Both the position numbers and the translations under genes were made by a program. The notes beneath the pieces are model-generated. The model worked only from the letters and a program-made list of their open reading frames with translations, was not told where the DNA came from and did not search any database. DNA of 64,000 nt from Puffinus mauretanicus (Eukaryota; Chordata; Aves; Procellariiformes; Procellariidae): the NCBI GenBank assembly GCA_023333565.1, contig JAJKFH010003504.1, positions 5,480,005 through 5,544,004 on the forward strand. Direction: 5' to 3'. Of this stretch, positions 1 to 14,339 are shown piece by piece (the first letter of the stretch is position 1; the number at the start of each line of letters is the position of its first letter).

Positions 1-198
1 GGCCTCAGCCCATCGATCCAGCCTGTCCAGGTCCCTCTGCAGAGCCTTCCTACCCTCCAGCAGATCAACACTCCCGCCCAACTTGGTGTCATCTGCAAAC
101 TTACTGAGGGAGCACTCGATCCCCTCATCCAGATCGTTGATAAAGATATTGAACAAGACCGGCCCCAAAACTGAGCCCTGGGGAACACCGCTTGTGAC
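1..198 (-). mobile_element. CR1 LINE fragment (reverse transcriptase part), cut by window edge
   Basis: The reverse complement encodes the CR1 reverse-transcriptase stretch around the FADD catalytic box and the conserved segment just before it. The same segment occurs in the + strand copy at about 15.64-15.84 kb, and the two are very similar. Homology stops abruptly near 198, where AT-rich unique DNA begins, so this is the 5'-truncation point of a minus-strand copy whose 3' part lies left of the window. The family is sure; the exact boundary is good to a few bases. Confidence 0.93.
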
Positions 199-3100
199 AT
201 AGTTCTAGTTTTTCTTACCATTTCTTTGCATATTATGACACCATTTTAAATTGATCCTATTGGCTTTGAAAGATGACTTTGACAAGAACCATTGAGAAGA
301 TACAATCCTACAAAACATCACATATATTCTAGACAGTACGTGCATTACGGTTTTCTTTAAATTAATTGTACTCAAAACATCTTAATATAATAGGAAGAAA
401 AAATTCTTTAAGGATAAAACAGAGTTTATGATCCTACAATATCTTGCCCAAGAGATTATCAATTAACCCAAGCTAACTAACAATTCTGTAGATTTTATCG
501 CTTTATCACTCCGTAATTTTTTAATCGGTTCATAAATGTTTGTGGTTTATGTTACTGATCAGGGAATGGGCAACTGCTACAATACAGCAAATCAGAAATA
601 TGTGATAATGAAAGAAAACTGTAGATCAGTAACTTTGTTTATTGAATTTCTTTGGAAAACTTTTTCCTCCCTCAGACAATCTAAAGTTTTACCACACAAG
701 AAATTATTTAATTTTTCTTCTACAGAATGAGTCTCCGCTTAATTTAATGTATTGATCTATATAAGAATCAAAAAAAGGCAAATCCTTTTCTTGGAGTTAT
801 TATTCTAGATGGGATCATTAGAGAATAATCCACACTTTATAGTCCCCACACTTTTTTAAGTAATGTAGATTTTTAAAGCTCCACAAGTAGACAGTTACAC
901 AATAGAGCCAAAAAATCTGTTGGGGCAATGCTTATACATCTGATGAAACAAATAATAAAATTATATAGAAAATGCATTGTTAATACAACCCAAGTTATAT
1001 TTTAACAAAACGTAGCTTCAGTATAGCTTACAGAGGAGAAGTTTTCCAGGGATACTGTCAACAAGAAATGAAGCCATACATACAAGCAGGTACAGAGTAA
1101 TGTGTATTATATATCAGGAGACATGAACTTCTCACCAATAAACAATTGTTTCCTAAAGCATTGTCCTTAAAATGTAAGCTAAACATATGACAGACTTAAT
1201 GTCATAATTACACATATTTAAAAGCAAGAAAGGAAATTCTGCAATTAATTTGTTTTACCATCTACTTTGATAAAACGATGTCAAAATGTATTCTACCTTA
1301 GCTACTTCTCAGGGTCCATATCCGAGACCTGGATGCCACTCGCAATACTAACCAGTACCTTAAAGCAGAAGGATTCCCTTCCTCTTCTGGTTTATTTCTG
1401 GATCTTTGCCACGCTCTCATTTTTTGCAAGCACATTTTAAAATCACTGAAACTCCATATAGGCAAGGAGACACCGAAAAAATTGAGCTTCAGTATTTTCA
1501 GTAAGAGTGTAACAAGTGGGCACGCTGCTTTTGATTACATGAATATGTTTAGGAGACTGGAAATCTTGTGGGAGTTATGTACACAAAAACTGAGTTACGT
1601 GCTTACATGGTGCAGGTGCACGGTGCTTGTGAGGACACCCATACAAGTGCCGAATGAGTAAAGAAAAGCACGTAAATGCTGTGAATTCAGAATGTCATTA
1701 TTTTAAGTATACTTCACATGGGTCTAAACAACTGCGCAGCTGCAGCACTACAGAGGAACAAGCTCCATGGTGTCCTTTGAAATACCTGTACATTAGTTTG
1801 ACCCTGTAGACCCAATGCTCAACTATTTACTTAAGCAAAATATAAACACTCCCGGGAGTTGCGCGCACTTGAAGGCAGCAGGATTGGACCTCACTTACAC
1901 GCCATTCGAGTTCATCTTGGCACTTGAAGTATAGTACCAGCAGAGTTGAAGCACTGCGGCTCTGCTGCTATGGAGACAGTTGTGTTGATTAAAACGTCTT
2001 TGATACGTACTGTGCCTTCACATGGGACAGAGGACGACACAGCCATGCCCGCACGTGGCAGTTCACACAACGTGATGTCTATGGGAACAGCTATAGGATA
2101 CAGGAAACAGTTTTCCTAAATATCTCCCAGATGTTATTCAATCCATTTATCCTTTAGATGAACTAAATATATTAGATCTAAAGATAATTTAGGAATATCT
2201 AGGAATTTCAATAATTAAATTGGAAAAGATTTGACTAACAGGATTAATCGAAACTATACGAGAAAGGTAACCCTGATTCAAAACCCGGCTCCAAGAAGCT
2301 CCATTTTTGGAACTCCTCAAACCAGGGTATGTTGAATGATGACGACCACAGCACCACATAATTCAGGCAGATGCTGTTACGTACCTATTTTCATGCTCTT
2401 AGAGCTCCTTCTGGCCACAATAAAGCCATATAGGCATATATAAACCTATATACAGTACTGGCCAGGATCAAACACTGGTTTTGTGGACAAATTCCTGTGC
2501 TTTGAACACCCGCAAGTCTGCTGAGAGCTGCTGCCACCTTCCAGAGGGGCATGATCCTGTCACCCAGCTCCTGCTACGAAGCAAGGTAGCTCAGAAGATG
2601 GAAAGAAAAAAAAGCAAATACGACGCCAAACTCATCAGGAGCTGGAAACTTCTGCCTTGCACATGCAAGAAATCACAGCTGGATCACAGTGCCCTGCACC
2701 AGCACAAGGTAGTATCAGGCAGCCACTGCCTCTCAGGGAACCCCAGATTTGCTCAGAAGCCTACAACAGCCTGTTGGTAAGTTTAGGATCATATTTGCAT
2801 TTCTTTCCTTCCATTGGCATCAGAGTTTGTGAACGAAAATATTTTTGGGGTGCAACAGTATGGAAAAATGTTGACTTAAAATAAATGAAAAATATTATTG
2901 TTTCATCAGTGACAAGTGTTTAACATTAGTTGAGCTCCAACCCTAACTGAGTTGGTAAGACTAAGGGTTTTTTTATTTAAATTTCTCTTTTTTTTTTTTT
3001 CTAATTGTATCTGCTCCCTTTCCTAAGAGGGATTTTGATTATTTTCTGACTTGCGAAGTCTGTGGTATAGGTGACTTTTTAAAGAAAAACATGCCAACGC

Positions 3101-5149
3101 ATTTCAGGAGACCCCTTCCAGCTTCTGGAGAACCAGAACTGGGAAAATGTAGGGCACTGAAGCTGGAAAAGGCATGAAGAATGGGGGAGGAAAAACACAG
3201 CAGCCAAAACAGAAGTGAGAAATGCAATCAGAGCACCGGGAAAGAGAGCAAGGAAGTTTCCCCAGTGAACTTTTGACAACTTTAGAAGAAAACGATCTCA
3301 AAAACTACTTTTACTTTTGAGGAGTTCACACCTTAGTTTAGACGACCATTGACAAAAGAGCCAGAGGTCTGAGCAAACACTGTTCCCTACCTCAATTATT
3401 TTAAGATCTCTTGATTTGATCCTCTACTCTGGAAAGCTTAAAAACTTAAAATGAGTTGTTATAGATCAACGGGAGGGGATGCAATATTTTATAAGACATT
3501 TCTAGGCAACCTGTCTTGGGACTGATCCAAGCCGAAGCCATCAGTAACTCATTTACCTTTCTTTATCTTTACACACAACAGCGAACACAAAGAAATAAAT
3601 CCTGTTAGTATGCAATGCTCTGTACACACACCTGGGCTTTAAAATTCCTATATGAGACTGTATTTTAAAATCTGAAATTTCTAAACTGGAGGTGTAAGCC
3701 AGTTAAATTTTAGAAAGAAACACAACAAACAGTACACTAAGATAGTTGAGAAAAACACAAGCTGTAGGCTCCAATGCTTCAAAAAGCTTGAGAACTGTTA
3801 GATAAATGACAATCATAAAATATATACATATAAACATAAATATGAGATGCAAATTAATCTAGCAGATTGCACAGAGGGCGAGCAGACAGGGAATATGTGG
3901 CCCTGTACAAACCAGAAAGCCCTCAGCATCTCGGGCCCCTCATATCTGCAGTAGGACTTTCATGAACTATCAAGAAAAGGCAACATATGGGTTATGCAAC
4001 CTTGAGGAAACATAAGGCATTACGTATGTGACAAATACGATCACCCAGTGTGACGAGCACTCACAACAAACAAGCAAAAGGGTTAAAAATAACAGCTCCT
4101 GAGAGTATGCACGACGCGTAAACCCATCTTCTGTCCTGTTAGGGAAAACAAGTGGACAGAAAAAGGGGGGTTTAATCATTTAAGGGATTACCAGGCAGGT
4201 TTATTTCTGGGGTTTCAGCTTTTAGGAACCAGACCAGCATACAGAGAAGACTGACACATGGTCTGTGAAGATTAATCTTGGGCCAGTGGAGAAACTCTTT
4301 CAAGGAACGATATTTAAAGTTAAGGTTGCATTCTGAGTTGCCCTCGCTCTCTGTTAACTGTAAAAAGAAGTGCAACCTCCCCAAATTAACCGTAGCCTTG
4401 GTGAATTCTCTGCACAGACTGCTTTCCTGCTAAAACACAAATTTAGGAACAGTTTAGTTGTGAAGTGCTGTTATTCTAGACCTTGATGCTGTTAGCAGAC
4501 AAGAAATGGGCCAGATATTCTGTGAGAAGCTGCACTATGCCAGTACCACAGCAAATTTCACAGAACAAGGCAATAGCATATGCTCAGGTATAGGAAGGGG
4601 AAACCAGGCATCCAAATGCCAAGGGAAACTGGACTAGAGTAAGGAGGACGGGCAGCTCTGCACTGCACGGTGTCACCATGCAGTCGCACAAAGAGCCCGT
4701 GCAAAAGGCAGCAATCGAACGGCAGAAGTTGCACAGCAGTCTCTTGTTACAGAATATTGATTTGTGCAGATGATGCAATGAACAGGGCTCAATGCTCTGC
4801 AAGTCAGATTGCTTTGAAGGGCATGAGTTATGCTATGATCTGTCAGCTGAATTCTCTGAGAAACAGAAATTACAGACACGTAGAGCCTGCAGGAGCCCTA
4901 TTAGGTTTTCAGTTTACCTCCCTGCTCTGCAGAAAGACTGAGACATCCATCCCATAGATGCCTAACTGCACTGGTAACCTCCTACAAAGTCCACAAGATC
5001 CCTCCCCATCTGATTTCAGTGCTTGAAGGTTCTAGTGTTTTTTTCTACTATATAATTTGCATCTTTTTTGTTATAAATCATGACAACTACTTCTTCTCCT
5101 CTAGATGTTGATGTGGAAAGCAAACCACCATTACTCCCTTCATAGCCTC

Positions 5150-5345
5150 TTACATATCGCGTGACTTGTCATGTCCCTCCCCTGCTCAGTCTCCTTTCTC
5201 CCAGGCTAAACAGTTCCAGCCCCTGCAACTTTTGTACATGGTTTACATTTCCGAGGCTTCTTATCTTCTTTTCTGGAATTAAACCTATCTTAAAGCACAA
5301 TCTCTAAACTCTGGCTGAAGACCCCGTAATGCCACAGAACACAGA
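5150..5345 (-). mobile_element. Old, diverged CR1 LINE remnant
   Basis: The + strand reads like the reverse complement of a CR1 3' region: a block resembling 'CTCAGTCTCC..TTCTCCCAGGCTAAACAG' is followed by a degraded 'cctcgtaaggcatg..ttctctgga' block. The clean CR1 copy at 48.6-49.4 kb shows the same landmarks in the same order (a 'tcttctctaggctgaa' stretch, then 'ggcctcctctgga'). Many substitutions mark an old insertion. Boundaries are approximate. Confidence 0.6.
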
Positions 5346-8300
5346 CTGGTGGATGAAGCTGGACAGAAGTAGTGTCAGCTTTATGAAACATGACACACAC
5401 ACACACAAATGACCAGGGAAATGATGATAATAAAAGAGTGCTTGGATTCTTTTTTTGTTTGTTTGATAAGAATCAGACTTTTTGCCTAATTTACTATAAG
5501 GAAAACTGGCTCCTTAAGAAAAATTTAAATTATCAATGATGATTAGCTGCAATGTAAGTTTGTTGTCGAAGTACCTTCAACTTGATTTTACAACATGTAA
5601 CCATACATCTATTCTGTTAAACTGCTACTTTGACATATTTTTTATTTTTAAATATATTCCTTTAAACGTGACTAACTGTACCCGAGGAATAGGATAACTA
5701 TATAAAGATCAGTTAGTGACTGGCTCAGCATAAAATCACCACCTTTTCTGCAGCATTTCTGCTTATCAGAAAGCATCTTGAAAACCAAGCTGCGTTCCTG
5801 CTTCAGTGCCCCCAGATGGGAATACCTGACCCCTGCAATCCCACAGATATGCCTCCTCTACTCATCCCTTCCTGTAAACGACAATTAAATCTTGGAAAAA
5901 AATCAGTATTTAGTGTATAATCTGTTCTTCTTGTAGGTCACGCTTTACCATAATAAAGAAGAGTCCACGTATTTCTTCATTATCCGTGGTTCCCTCTGGG
6001 ACCTGGATTCTTCCTACCACATCACTTCTCTTCAGGGACCACAGAAGGGCTTTAGCAACTGCCGATATCAGCTGCTAATCCCAGCAGGGCCATTCCTTTT
6101 TTTCAGTGAGCTCTTTCTTCCCAGCCATGTTGAAGGTAATGCGGGGCCTGCTTGTTAGTGAGCCTTTCTCAAATTTCTTGACCCGGCTACACAGACTGTT
6201 CGTGTCTCAGACACCAGAGCGAGCAGATTCTGGGGCCCTGAGACTCCTTCTAAAACTACAGAAATGCTGCAAATATAAGTAGCTTCACCTGAACTTCTTG
6301 TTTCTGCCTTTCAAGTGTCACAATGTTAAAATCTAGGTGTACAAATGCTTATATTAAATCAACAATGCAAATATGAAGACAGAATGAAAAATGAAGCCAC
6401 AAACCCTCAAAATGATGCAGCACCAAATGAAAATCTCTTATTTATACAGCAGAATAAATGTAAATTGACATCTTAACAGTGTAAAATTATTAATAAAGAG
6501 CCCTGCTTTGAAGAGCTTACAATCTAATTATATGTAATACTCAAAACTAGTGGAACATCAAGTATAGTTACAAGAGTAAAAGCCAGACGTTATACACTTA
6601 TTACAGCTGCTGTGGTTTTTTTTTTTTTTGCTTTAAGAGAACAGTCAACATCAAAATTATCCTAAATGTGAAAACTGGAATGAGACAGAAAGCTAACAAA
6701 AAGATGTCTGTCCTGGAATAAATAACTTCCAAACTCATACAAAAGAAGTATTATTTCACATGAAAGAAAAAAAATGTGGAATTAAGAAAATTCAGATCTA
6801 ATTCAGTAACAGTGATATCTTTCTAGAGATGCAAAAAAATAAAATGGAATGAGATTAAACCACCTTTATTTATTACCAAAATATGCATTATGGTCTTATA
6901 TTTTCTCACATTCACTTTGGAACTTTTCACTTAAGAACCTTTGTATTAGACTAGAGTCTCTGAGTTGATAAACAAAACACATGCCTTCAGGCAACAACAG
7001 AAAATGAACTCTATGTTTTGGACATTAAACAATTGAATCTGTAGATCTGCGAAGTTTGGTTTTGGGTTTGTTTGTGGTGTTTTGCCCTTTTTTTTTTTTT
7101 TAAGCACTGCCTCAGCAGGCATCCAGCTGCAAGGCAGTGTTATTGTTATGCACAACACCTAGGACTGAACTGGAAGGTGACTTGAATTACTCTACTACAG
7201 CACGATGCGATATATGCCATACAGCCAGGGGAGAGGATTGTAAAACATAAAATATTGGTTTCTGTTTGTAAAACCATACATTGTCCAGACTCTCTTTTAT
7301 TCCCTGATAAACGTGTTTTGAAGGAAGCATTGACCTCTTCATCCCAAAAGTGAAGACAGACTTAAGGACATTTGCACTAACTTGTCCTGACAAAGAGAGT
7401 TTAGTGCCACCAAAAGCTCCTCTGGACCACAGCCATTAAAAAGCAAATGGTTTCTTCACATATTTTATATGTAGGTTACGACTGTCATCACCCGTCACAT
7501 CAAGGTAGCTTTGCTGGCTAGTTCTGGGATGAATATGGCAAGAGAAAACATGATCTTTATTTTTATAAAGATGTTATTTGGCACTGTTTTAATCTACAGT
7601 AAATACAAGAAGATACCACAGTGAAACAGACCTTAAATACTTGTAAGAAGTAAGAACCTGGTATGACCTGGCCAAAATAAGCAAATCTGAGTAAAGCAGA
7701 TTTTTCTCATTTTGCTGAAGCAGGGACTGCAAAATCACCTTTTATCACATTTGGCCACTAGTTACAAATTCAGCTTTTTCTCCATGGTCACCCTCTGACA
7801 TCTAACTTGGCCATCTGGAACAAATTCAGAAGGAAAGAAGAGAGGATGAGAAGGAAAAAAATGTGCTTACAATGCAAAACACCATTACTTCTACTGAGTG
7901 CAATATGCATTTAACAGGAATGGAGGAGAGGATGCACAGCTGCCTCTTGTATCTGTATCAACACTATGGTTGCCTCCAGTTCTAGTGACTAACAGCACAA
8001 TAATTTATAGCACTTTTTTCCCTACAAAAATAATGAATAGTGTTAATTTATAGCACTCATAGAACACACAACGTCAGCTTTCATAAATATCTCAGCTAAG
8101 GAGATGGTTTTTCCACTAAAATTTATATGAGAGACCGAGACATCGTCTAACTGAGGCAAGTGAGTTAGTATGGTTATCCTATGTTTCCTCTACAGCCTAT
8201 GGAGGGAGAGAAGATGACAATTATTAAGAAGGCAATTCAGATCTAAGGTGGGTTAAAATGCCCTTTGAAGGTGGATCTCTCTCTGCTGACCAAAGAAGCC

Positions 8301-11300
8301 CTCCAGGACAACAAGCTGGGCACCCTGCATAGATGAGGCAACTAAAATGGGATAGATCTGCATTAAACATCTGACAAATACCAGAACAATGGTAGAGCTG
8401 GAAAAAGAATATAAATTTCACTACTCCCAGTCCAGAGTCCACTTAGCTTTGCAGCCTGCGTTTATATAACAAAGACTTGTTCTGTGTTATGCCTGCTCCT
8501 ATAGTCCTTTTGTGTGCAAAATATCTCCCTGTTTCTCACAGGAGAAACAATGTCTGGCTGGAAAAAGATTACTGCCATAAAAGCCACTACATCTTTAAAT
8601 CAAAGCTTCATGGTGAAAGTTGGCAAAGCTTAGATGGCAATTTTCTGCCACTTGTTTGTTTAACTCTTGGAAAACTAAAATTGTTCCTTCCACAGTCTGT
8701 AAACGTAACCTACAACTCTGCACTGCTCCCAGTCAATTCACTGTAAAAACTGAGAGGTAGTTTAACAGAACTTGGAGTGAAAAATGTGGCCTTTTAGCCA
8801 TATACTTATTTGAGAATACTTACTCAGCAACTGAAAGGACAAAAAGCCTGTAATGCCAATGACTTATTAGAAGTAAAAGGGCAACAAAAATCTCCAGTAC
8901 GTGCTGGAGTTCCTGCTGTAAGCTGTAAGGAGCCTACAACTACATTCACTAAGATTTTTGAGCACAAAAAGTTATGATCCTAAATTTAAATTTTATTATC
9001 TAAAAAGAAGTTGCCAGTTTAAAGATATTTAGGGCATGAAGAACTCCACTGCATTAATGGGAGCTAGCTTTGTCTGGTCCTTTATGAACTTTGCTTTAAA
9101 AGTTCCTGCTGAGTTGCTTTTAGACCCCTTCCTTTCAACAGACCAGCCACATAAAGTTAGCATTACCACTACAAAATCTAGCATTTCATAAAGCGTATCT
9201 GTCAGATTCTTCTAAATGGCATAGAAGTAATCCACATGGGATCAGACTGAGACTTTTTAATTCTTGACATTGATGTGCTTAATAAAATATGTCCTTGAGG
9301 GCATTTCTTTATGTAAGAGGTATGATGAAAAAAAGTTATTCCATGACAAACAGAATCAGCATTTATAAACTGGCTACAAGGTGGAGTGAGTCAAGATGAT
9401 ATTAATAGCAGCCCACAGGTTTCATCTGGCTAAAGATACAATTCCTCTCACTCTCAGAGACAGAAAGTGGGGAAAGTGCACTATAAATCCCAACATTCAA
9501 GTATCTCTTGCTGCCTAGACATAGCTAGATGTGTAAGGCCGATGACAGGGTTAGTCTAGAAGCACGTGCGCAGCCAGGCATCTAGATATGGGGGTTCCTG
9601 ACACCTCCGTGTGAATCACAAGCAGGGTTCCAAAACTGGAATCTGGTCTCCATCACAGAGGAGCATGGATCTAATTAGTTCTTTCCGTCACTGTGAAAGA
9701 CATGAATGAATTACAGTAATATTTTATGCTCTTAACTATTCCATAGATGAATCCAAAATATATGCAATTACAGACCTAAATATAGTCCCTTACAATTAAC
9801 AGAAATCAACTCGGCTAAGTAACTCAGGGAGGGAGGGAGAGAAGACATCTGAAAACACACAAAAACCTGACTTCACCTCTTCTGTATGGAAGTACTATTT
9901 TACTTTGACACGAAACTTTCCTCAAGAAGTTCCATCAATTTGTTATGAATAGTTGTATTCAAACATATCCTAGTGTTTGTGAAAGTAAAGTAAAAATTAA
10001 GCAAAACCAAAGAATTTATTTCTCAAATTTGTTCATCCCATATAGTCTCTAAATGGCACTGTCCAATTTTGTAACTAAAATCAAATGTCTCGTTTGATTT
10101 AAAATTTTAAGTGTACTTAAGTGAAAGATGAGCAACCAAAAGCCAACGAGAATAGCCATTTGTTTAATCACGCAGCAACAGTGCAATAATCCATACAATG
10201 TCTCGTCCCTTGTCTAAAGGGAGCACATTCAACGCTGCAGGGTACTCCGTTCTCCCTTTCCAGCCTTGCTTTTTTTTATTTTTTGCTGAGACTGACGGCA
10301 AGCATGCCAACTCTGTGAATATTCTTGGGAACGTGGAGCCTTATTTCTCTCCAGAATGAAGTGAGAAAACAAAATCCTTTCACTCTTTGCACATCAGGCA
10401 AGGGCAGTCACATACTGACACAAACATGATCAGAACCAGGAGCAAGCCTTTTTTTCCACATCCATAAGAAACCAATGCTTCCTCTAAGGTATATGTTTTG
10501 TACTATTGAGTAAAGTATTTTTTTCCTGACTAAACAGGCCTAGACTTTTAAAAGCAAGATGGCAGACATCGTATCAAGCAGGAAGGTGAAGTGTAAATTA
10601 GGTCCAAAGCTATGTGAAATTTTAGACCAGTACTAGATGTGAGAGCTCTTTCAAAGGCAAATTCTCAAAATGCATTCACTGTTCTTCAGAAAGACCGAGA
10701 ACCGCTCAATGCCAAAGAAAGCAATGTTTGGTAACAACTTCCAGTGATAAATACCAGGATATTTTAAAACTTGTTTTTACAGGTTTCTCTGTCTCAAGAT
10801 CGATTTTAGGAGAATATTTTGATCAAATCCAAAATAGCACCACATACATCAAGAAGTGCTGAAAAGGAGAGGGATAATCCTGTCCTTAATGCTGCTATTG
10901 AAATACAAACTTTTGCACAGCCTAGAAGAGAGTATCCCACCGAGATTTCTACAGATGGCATGGGTGGGAAAGACAATAGACATGAACTCCCAAATACGTA
11001 AGACCAGAAAGGGAAAATAAATCATCAACAGAAATATGAAACTAGTTAGACACAAAGTGCTGTCAAAAGCATAAAGCAAATAAATGGGAAAAAAAAAACA
11101 GGGAAAAATCCCCTCAATCTCCCTAATATTCATATGAGTATTAGGGATTAGTTGTAACAATGGCAGATTTTATTTTAAATGGTAGCGTGTTTCAAGTTGC
11201 CAGCATGCTTTTAATTACATTTAGAAAGTTAAAGGCTATGCATGCACTAGACAAGTTAAGTCATTGAAAATAATAATAAAGTTGCTGATTCACTAACATT

Positions 11301-11544
11301 TCTAATCCTGCAATTTACATGCTTAAATACATTTTAACAATATCCTTTTAATACTCAAATACATTCACACTGGCAACTTCAGTACACTGACTGATGTGAC
11401 AGTTTAAAGTATTTCAAGGAGGATATTTGGGTCTTTTGAGTTTGTATTTTAAAATTGTCAAAATACATGTCCTCATAAGACAGAAGAAGAAATTAAAGCT
11501 TTGATGTACATTAAGACTGACCCAGACTGTCTTGAAACAAACAG

Positions 11545-11690
11545 GAAATCCACAGATTTTTAAGGCCAGAAGGGACCACTAAGATTGCCAATCTAACTTC
11601 CTGCACAAATGAGCCCTTAAGATTTCACCCAAAAAATCCTGCAGCAAGTATTTTGAAACTGAATTACAGCTAAACATCCGGCACAGAAAC
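11545..11690 (-). mobile_element. Ancient CR1-like remnant
   Basis: A stretch reading 'aaggccagaagggaccactaag' and then 'aatctaacttcctgcacaa' matches in landmarks the reverse complement of old sauropsid CR1 3' ends, where a 'gaccat..gatcatctagtctgacctcctg' block is typical. It is strongly diverged and has no tail repeat. This is assigned from family knowledge of such 3' ends, not from an alignment. Confidence 0.55.
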
Positions 11691-14339
11691 ATCCTTAGCG
11701 TAAATCACCTAATTCAGGATTCAGACTTAAAATACGAAAAGACAGTCTTTTCCTTCTGTAGAGTACGCAAGCCTCACCAGTACATCAGGGTGACACATTT
11801 ACAGCACAGCAGGATGAATTATTAAGGGATGGTACTCCTCCATACGCATCCCCATCTTTACTACACATAATTGTAAGTAATTACATGAATGACAATACGA
11901 TTCATTAAAATGTTTCAGTTTTGAAAATTTGTTTCTATACTGTCATCTGTTAAAATACAATCACAAAATCCCATTTATTGTTTTTTGTACGAAAATAATT
12001 CTAGCAATCTGCGTGTTTTTATCATAATTTACATAGTAAATGTTAACTCATAACTAATACTGAAGGGTTATTCCTACAAGGAAAAGAATCCATAGTCACA
12101 TCGACTATATCCCCACTTCTGTTGTGTAACATTCACTTTTTGCTCCTTCCCCCACGTTTTGGTATCATCAGATCCAGGCACATATCAGATCTAGGGACAT
12201 CTGGACAGATGAGCCGAAGAGAAAAGGTTCACATGCCATTTATTCTACTAGCATATTCCGAAATTTTAAATGAGTGTCATATTTGCAAGAATAACCGGAA
12301 ATAACCTAAGGTCTACAAGTGTTTTCAGAGTAAGAATTTGCCCTCATATATTCCCCAATTCTTGTTTGAACACTGGAAACCACATTTTCCAAAGCTGCTT
12401 CTATACTTGCTGTAATCACAAACTTTAGGAGAGAAGGGGCAAAACGTAAGGCTGGTTGTCTTTTCTTAAATGCTGCCATACTACAGTCATAAAGATAATA
12501 CTTTTATATTGTATTAAAGCATGGAAATCAAAGTTAGTTAAAATTACATTTAAAAAAAACACGTTCAAATCGCCTTCAAAATACAACTTTCATAACTTTT
12601 ATTTAAAATTAGCCTTGAAACTTTGTTATTTATTTATGCTGCTACTGATGGCTGATGTTTATCCACCAAACATATAAAGAATAGATAATAGACTACACCT
12701 ATGATTTTGAAATTCATTAGCGTTTGTAAGAGAGGCTTCTCACAAAATTAAAAGCCAAGCTTTTCTCTTGGTGTCTGCTCAAGATCTCTGATGGCTGATC
12801 TTTACAAAATAACTATTTGAGGCCAAATTTGACATGGCAAATCTTAAAACCTGGCATAAAAATATTTTAAAATTATTATTGTAAGTGACTTTTCTTTCAG
12901 ACTTTTCTCCCATTTTCAGCGCAAAAGAAAAACAATTTCAATCCCCCATTAAAACACTTTTAATTTGAAATTGTAAGTACTAGAAATCAACAATCTAACA
13001 AAATGAAGACGCAATATGAGATATGAAGCTTCATAGCCCACCTTTCTTCTTGACTGGCATTCTTCTTCCTACTTCTGAATCTGGTTGCAAGCACTTATTT
13101 ACAGGTATTAACGATGTACTACCGGAACACTTTGCGAGGTCAGGAACTGGCTATCTATTGCAAAACACTTTTACAGTTCAGTTAGGAAATGCAGCTTCAA
13201 TCTTCATTTCTATCAATGCTTGCTGTGTTCTTGTATTGGACTTCCGATGCTTCCCACAAATAAGAAAAAAAAGGGAAAAAAAGAAGCTTTTTGATTTTTT
13301 TTAAGAGATGTTTTCAATTTCTTTAAAATATATTTGAATCTATAAAAATACAAGACAAAATGTTCCTTGGCAATATAAAACCTTATTATAACTCCTCTTC
13401 TGGCAGCAAAGTTTGAAAATTAAAAGATCTTATGTAATACAATTAAGGCACAGTCCATCCCTAGGCAGCTGTCTTAATACTCCACCTGTATATGCTCAAA
13501 AACATATTATTTGCAGGACAAAAACACCCAAATAATCCAGATAAGGAGGAAGACAAAAGCAATCCAAAGTGACTCTTTAACTTCTTTCACTTCTTGAATG
13601 AATTTTGCTAGCTATGTATTAGGTGACTACACAGCAGACTGAAAAGGTCCCTTTTTCCTCACCAGACAACAGCCTTCAAATATCACCCTCTTACCCAACA
13701 GAAGTCACTGGCCAGTCACTTTCATTTTTATTATCTGCAAGCCACCCAGCCTTACGGTCTTTAATGTCCCTCTGATCCTCCCATGTATTAAAAGAGAGGA
13801 TTGAAAACGAGGAAAGCAATCCCTTGACCTGGAATTATTAAAGTGACAGTGCTGCTCACTGGGCACTTTGGCAAAGCAGATTGCTTTACACTGGAGTCAT
13901 TTACTTCATGCCATTTCTTCCCTTGCACAGCAGCCACCTCGTGAAGGAGGAATAAGGAGAATTAGGAGAAGAGCTTCACAAAAGGTTCATTTTCAGAACG
14001 AAGTATTAACGAAATAAAAAGCAAGCCATGAGATCAGTCCAGAGTTTCCCACTCAGAAGCGCAGCTGGTTGGCTTCAGTATGAGCCTCTCTCTCTCTCTT
14101 TTTCTGGAAAAACAAGAAGAGAGAAACAGAAACGGGATAGATTTTTCTCATCTAGCTCGCTAAGGAAAAGTATGAAAAGGGTGGACCAGCTCCAAACGCT
14201 TCCCTTCCCCGCATGAGGAGCTGCGATGCACATAACAGGGCTTTGCTTTGCATCGTCTTCTGTAGGAGATGGAAACTGTCTTTGTGAAAGGGGCGGCTCT
14301 GTTTTGCTCTTTAATGTTCACAATTGGGACCTGTTTGTC

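Larger units (their letters stand above)
199..14339. other. AT-rich intergenic DNA with no recognised gene
   Basis: No open frame here has a recognisable domain, convincing splice context or family resemblance; all are short and of low complexity. By comparison with the mammalian locus this should be the gap between the 5' end of DLG2 and TMEM126A. I looked for a DLG2 first exon and for a second TMEM126 paralogue and found neither. A short CA run lies at about 5393-5406, and poly-T/poly-A runs at 2990, 6617 and 7089. Two old CR1 remnants are listed separately. Distal enhancers or untranslated lncRNA exons cannot be excluded by reading. Confidence 0.6.

Noticed and set aside
199..14000. Possible DLG2 5' exon or second TMEM126 gene
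   Set aside because: No frame with PDZ/MAGUK N-terminal sequence or TMEM126 hallmarks was found on either strand; left as unassigned intergenic DNA.
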